DNA of 7,678 bases, taken from NCBI GenBank assembly GCA_945901195.1, contig CAMDKB010000226.1:1-7678 (forward strand), given 5' to 3'. Position 1 is the first letter of the stretch, and every line of letters starts with the position of its first letter. The notes beneath the pieces are model-generated. The model was not told where the DNA came from. It ran no database searches and saw only the letters and a list, made by a program, of their open reading frames with translations. Of this stretch, positions 6,242-7,678 are shown piece after piece. The translations under genes were made by a program, and so were the position numbers. This stretch comes from Rhizobium sp. Q54 (GTDB taxonomy: Bacteria > Pseudomonadota > Alphaproteobacteria > Rhizobiales > Beijerinckiaceae).

Positions 6242-6270
6242 CTTCCACTTAGCCGTAGCTAAGGTATGAT
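6242..6270 (+). promoter_or_regulatory. Candidate promoter of the MarR-like gene
   Basis: TATGAT (6265-6270) is a good -10 box (5/6). A weak -35, CTTCCA (6242-6247, 3/6), lies 17 bp upstream. Transcription would begin near 6277, leaving a leader of about 64 nt. The weak -35 is the main doubt, but the placement of the inverted repeat between the boxes supports the call. Confidence 0.4.
6248..6263. promoter_or_regulatory. Operator-like inverted repeat, probable MarR autoregulation site
   Basis: CTTAGC (6248-6253) and GCTAAG (6258-6263) are perfect 6-bp arms around CGTA. The repeat occupies nearly the whole spacer of the candidate promoter for the MarR-like gene. MarR proteins commonly bind 16-20 bp palindromes that overlap their own promoters, so autorepression is the simplest reading. 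Related TAGCTA-type words occur at 6142-6147 (TAGCTA) and 6315-6320 (AGCTAG), possibly extra half-sites. Confidence 0.5.
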
Positions 6271-6340
6271 AAATAATCTACATTCAATTTATGTAAAATA
6301 AGTTGACAATGAACAGCTAGATGTGCGGCGGATGCTATAA

Positions 6341-6793
6341 ATGACCGACGAAATTAAAGAGGGCCCCCTTGCTCCCGGCGATATCAAGCGTCTTGTTCAG
6401 GAAGTTGCAGACACGCTTGAAGCGCAATTGGACACGCTTCGGGAGGGCTCCGAATATGCGAGTATTCGACCCTCCGATGCTAAAATGTTCGCCTTGATTT
6501 CGGAAAAGTCCCGCACAATTTCCCAGCTTGCCCGCACCTTGCGTATTTCAAGGCAGGCTGCGCATGCATCAATTGGCAGGTTGACGCAATTCAAGATCGT
6601 CGAATTGCACCCGGCGCCGGGCAGCCGTCGCGACAAGGTTGCTGTTATCACCGGCAATGGCCAGAGCGTTCAGACTTTGACCGCTAATCAGGCGCAGCAG
6701 ATTGAGGCTTACCTCGAGGAGAAGATCGGCAAAGATCGGATTGACACATTGCGGTCCATTCTCACTGATATCTTGTCGCAAAACGCCCATTGA
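6341..6793 (+). CDS. MarR-like winged-helix transcriptional regulator
   Basis: A 150-residue DNA-binding protein, typical MarR length. A helix-turn-helix is visible at about 57-89: SRTISQLARTLRISRQAAH (57-75) supplies the first two helices, and ASIGRLTQFKIVEL completes the recognition helix. The wing follows as HPAPGSRRDKVAVIT, containing the conserved D98-K/R-x-V-x-I-T pattern of the family. Helices at 12-35 and 111-147 would form the dimer interface. The effector and targets cannot be told; no cysteine is present, so a thiol redox switch is excluded. The Shine-Dalgarno is weak (GCGGCGGA at 6325-6332). An earlier ATG at 6309 meets a stop within a few codons. The gene stands alone between trmFO and a converging gene, behind an AT-rich leader with its own likely operator. 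It may control itself and a gene elsewhere. Confidence 0.8.
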   Translation: MTDEIKEGPLAPGDIKRLVQEVADTLEAQLDTLREGSEYASIRPSDAKMFALISEKSRTISQLARTLRISRQAAHASIGRLTQFKIVELHPAPGSRRDKVAVITGNGQSVQTLTANQAQQIEAYLEEKIGKDRIDTLRSILTDILSQNAH

Positions 6794-6812
6794 TCGCTTG
6801 CCCCGGGCATTG

Positions 6813-6824
6813 CTCTCGCGAGAG
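6813..6824. repeat. 12-bp perfect palindrome between converging genes
   Basis: CTCTCGCGAGAG is a perfect palindrome in the 34-bp gap between the MarR-like gene and the squalene-synthase-like gene. A smaller repeat, TGCCC-C-GGGCA (6799-6809), precedes it. Together they may slow transcription from both sides, but there is no T-run on either strand, so a standard intrinsic terminator is not supported. Confidence 0.35.
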
Positions 6825-6827
6825 ATA

Positions 6828-7670
6828 TCACGGCTTCCACCGCCACATAGCCAGTTGGCGCCGCCACTGGGCGGGCTCGGTCCGCGGCGCGAATGCCTGG
6901 TAGTCCGCCCTCTCCATCAATTTGAGATAGGCCGGGACAACAGCCAGCGGCACGAAAGCCGCACGCACTTGCGCTGGCAAACCCAACAGCTCTGATTTCG
7001 TTTCCGCCAGATGTCCGCGAATAACGGTGATTAGATCCGAGTATACGTGTTGCAGCCCGGCAGACGAGCGGCCCGCTGTGACATCCGTCGTAGTGACGTT
7101 GTGACGGGCCAAAACGTCCAAAGGCAAGAAGCACTGTCCGCGAGCAAGGTGCCAGGGAAGATGGCGAAGTATCGACGTTAGCGCGTATGCCACGCCGGCA
7201 TGGCCGCAAGCGACCGCGGCCCCATTCTCGCGGGCATCGGACAGGATCAAGGTCGTCAGCCGGAACAGGCTCGAACAGGTTTCGCCGCAATAGCCCTCCA
7301 GATCGTTCAAGGTGGGCATTGGATCGGAGTACAGAACAAACCGGTGGGCTTCGATCAAGCCGATGAGTGAGGGACCGGGAACGCCGCTCGCTGCCAACAT
7401 ATCGAGAAGCGCAGCGCTGACGGGGTTCTGCATGGCTTCCCCTGCCCGCTCACCTTCCAGAACCTCACGCCACCATTGCAGCCGGATTTCGCCGAGCCTG
7501 GGCTCTGACACGATCTCAATGACGCGCGCGATCTCAATGCCAAACGCATGGAGCGCGTGGACAAAGCGGCGCTTTGCTTCGGGGATGAAAAGCGAAGCCA
7601 GCCAGATGTCGCGATCGCGCTCCTGAAGGAGAGCCGCGCAATAGGCGTAATCTGCGGCCGTCGCAGTCAT
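6828..7670 (-). CDS. Squalene/phytoene-synthase-like protein, NDUFAF6 type, motifs degenerate
   Basis: A 280-residue protein with the squalene/phytoene synthase fold pattern. The region ALHAFGIEIARVIEIVSEP (39-57), followed by GEIRLQWWREVLEGE (60-74), aligns with the first motif of prenyl synthases, but the DDxxD aspartates are replaced by E-I-A-R-V. The second motif (normally RDxxED) reads RHLPWHLARGQCFLPLDVL (169-187), also without aspartates. Both diphosphate/Mg2+ sites are therefore missing, and terpene synthesis is unlikely. The same change marks NDUFAF6-type proteins, which in mitochondria help assemble respiratory complex I; alphaproteobacterial homologues are usually annotated only as squalene/phytoene synthase. 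A complex I role here is inference. The ATG at 7670 is supported by family length, but only 8 bp of upstream sequence is present, so its leader cannot be judged. It converges on the MarR-like gene with a 34-bp gap. Confidence 0.85.
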   Translation of the reverse strand: MTATAADYAYCAALLQERDRDIWLASLFIPEAKRRFVHALHAFGIEIARVIEIVSEPRLGEIRLQWWREVLEGERAGEAMQNPVSAALLDMLAASGVPGPSLIGLIEAHRFVLYSDPMPTLNDLEGYCGETCSSLFRLTTLILSDARENGAAVACGHAGVAYALTSILRHLPWHLARGQCFLPLDVLARHNVTTTDVTAGRSSAGLQHVYSDLITVIRGHLAETKSELLGLPAQVRAAFVPLAVVPAYLKLMERADYQAFAPRTEPAQWRRQLAMWRWKP

Positions 7671-7678
7671 GACGCGGT

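Larger units (their letters stand above)
6091..6317 (+). repeat. Short direct repeats built on AATGAAC
   Basis: GCAAATGAAC occurs at 6091-6100 and 6128-6137. AATGAACAGC occurs at 6131-6140 and again at 6308-6317, each followed by a TAG-containing segment. Three occurrences of AATGAAC within 225 bp upstream of the MarR-like gene might be half-sites for a regulator, but in AT-rich sequence this could be chance. Confidence 0.25.
5970..6340. other. 371-bp AT-rich intergenic region
   Basis: No convincing gene is seen. A hand count gives about 33% GC for 6121-6300, well below the flanking genes (one trmFO line, 5281-5340, counts about 67%). Just after trmFO, ATTGTG (5971-5976) and CGCAAT (5981-5986) could form a weak six-pair stem with one G-U pair and no T-run. 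The distal part carries short repeats, a candidate promoter and an inverted repeat that appear to serve the MarR-like gene. A TTGACA at 6303-6308 has no -10 box at usable spacing. The base composition suggests acquired or relaxed sequence. Confidence 0.6.

Noticed and set aside
6303..6341. TTGACA (6303-6308) with TATAAA (6336-6341) as the MarR promoter
   Set aside because: The spacer is 27 bp, too long, and the -10 would overlap the start codon.

Overview
The window looks like chromosomal DNA of an alphaproteobacterium, possibly Hyphomicrobiales/Rhizobiales-like. The reasons are the fairly GC-rich coding sequence, a folate-dependent TrmFO (used instead of TrmA in this class), a TrmFO gene followed by a degenerate squalene/phytoene-synthase-like gene, and protein sequences of alphaproteobacterial flavour. 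No genus is assigned, and I see no rRNA, tRNA or CRISPR array.

Layout. (1) Positions 1-145 hold the right end of an insertion sequence: the last 38 codons of an IS66-like transposase and a probable terminal inverted repeat ending in GTTAC. (2) A MAPEG-family membrane protein (345-743, +) runs tail to tail into an N-terminal-nucleophile amidohydrolase of the acid ceramidase/NAAA type (748-1797, -). The amidohydrolase has a well-formed promoter with a perfect 14-bp operator-like palindrome across its spacer. (3) Two small exported proteins lie in tandem on +: a DUF3828-like protein (2044-2535) and a six-cysteine LprI/DUF1311-like protein (2562-3104). (4) On the minus strand are a VIT1/CCC1-type Fe/Mn transporter (3121-3822) and an unrecognised 134-residue protein (4009-4413). 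(5) trmFO (4545-5969, +) is divergent from that unknown gene. (6) A 371-bp AT-rich gap leads into a small MarR-like regulator (6341-6793, +), with an inverted repeat between its candidate -35 and -10 boxes. (7) A squalene/phytoene-synthase-like protein (6828-7670, -) lacks both aspartate-rich catalytic motifs and resembles the NDUFAF6 type.

How the genes work together. The window is mostly a string of independent housekeeping and envelope or stress genes, not one pathway. The only likely co-transcribed pair is the two exported proteins (26-bp gap). trmFO and the NDUFAF6-like gene are, from memory, often close together in Alphaproteobacteria, so the MarR gene and its AT-rich leader look like an insertion between them. 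I found no convincing undescribed multi-gene system. The best leads are the ceramidase-like hydrolase under apparent repressor control and the self-contained MarR unit.
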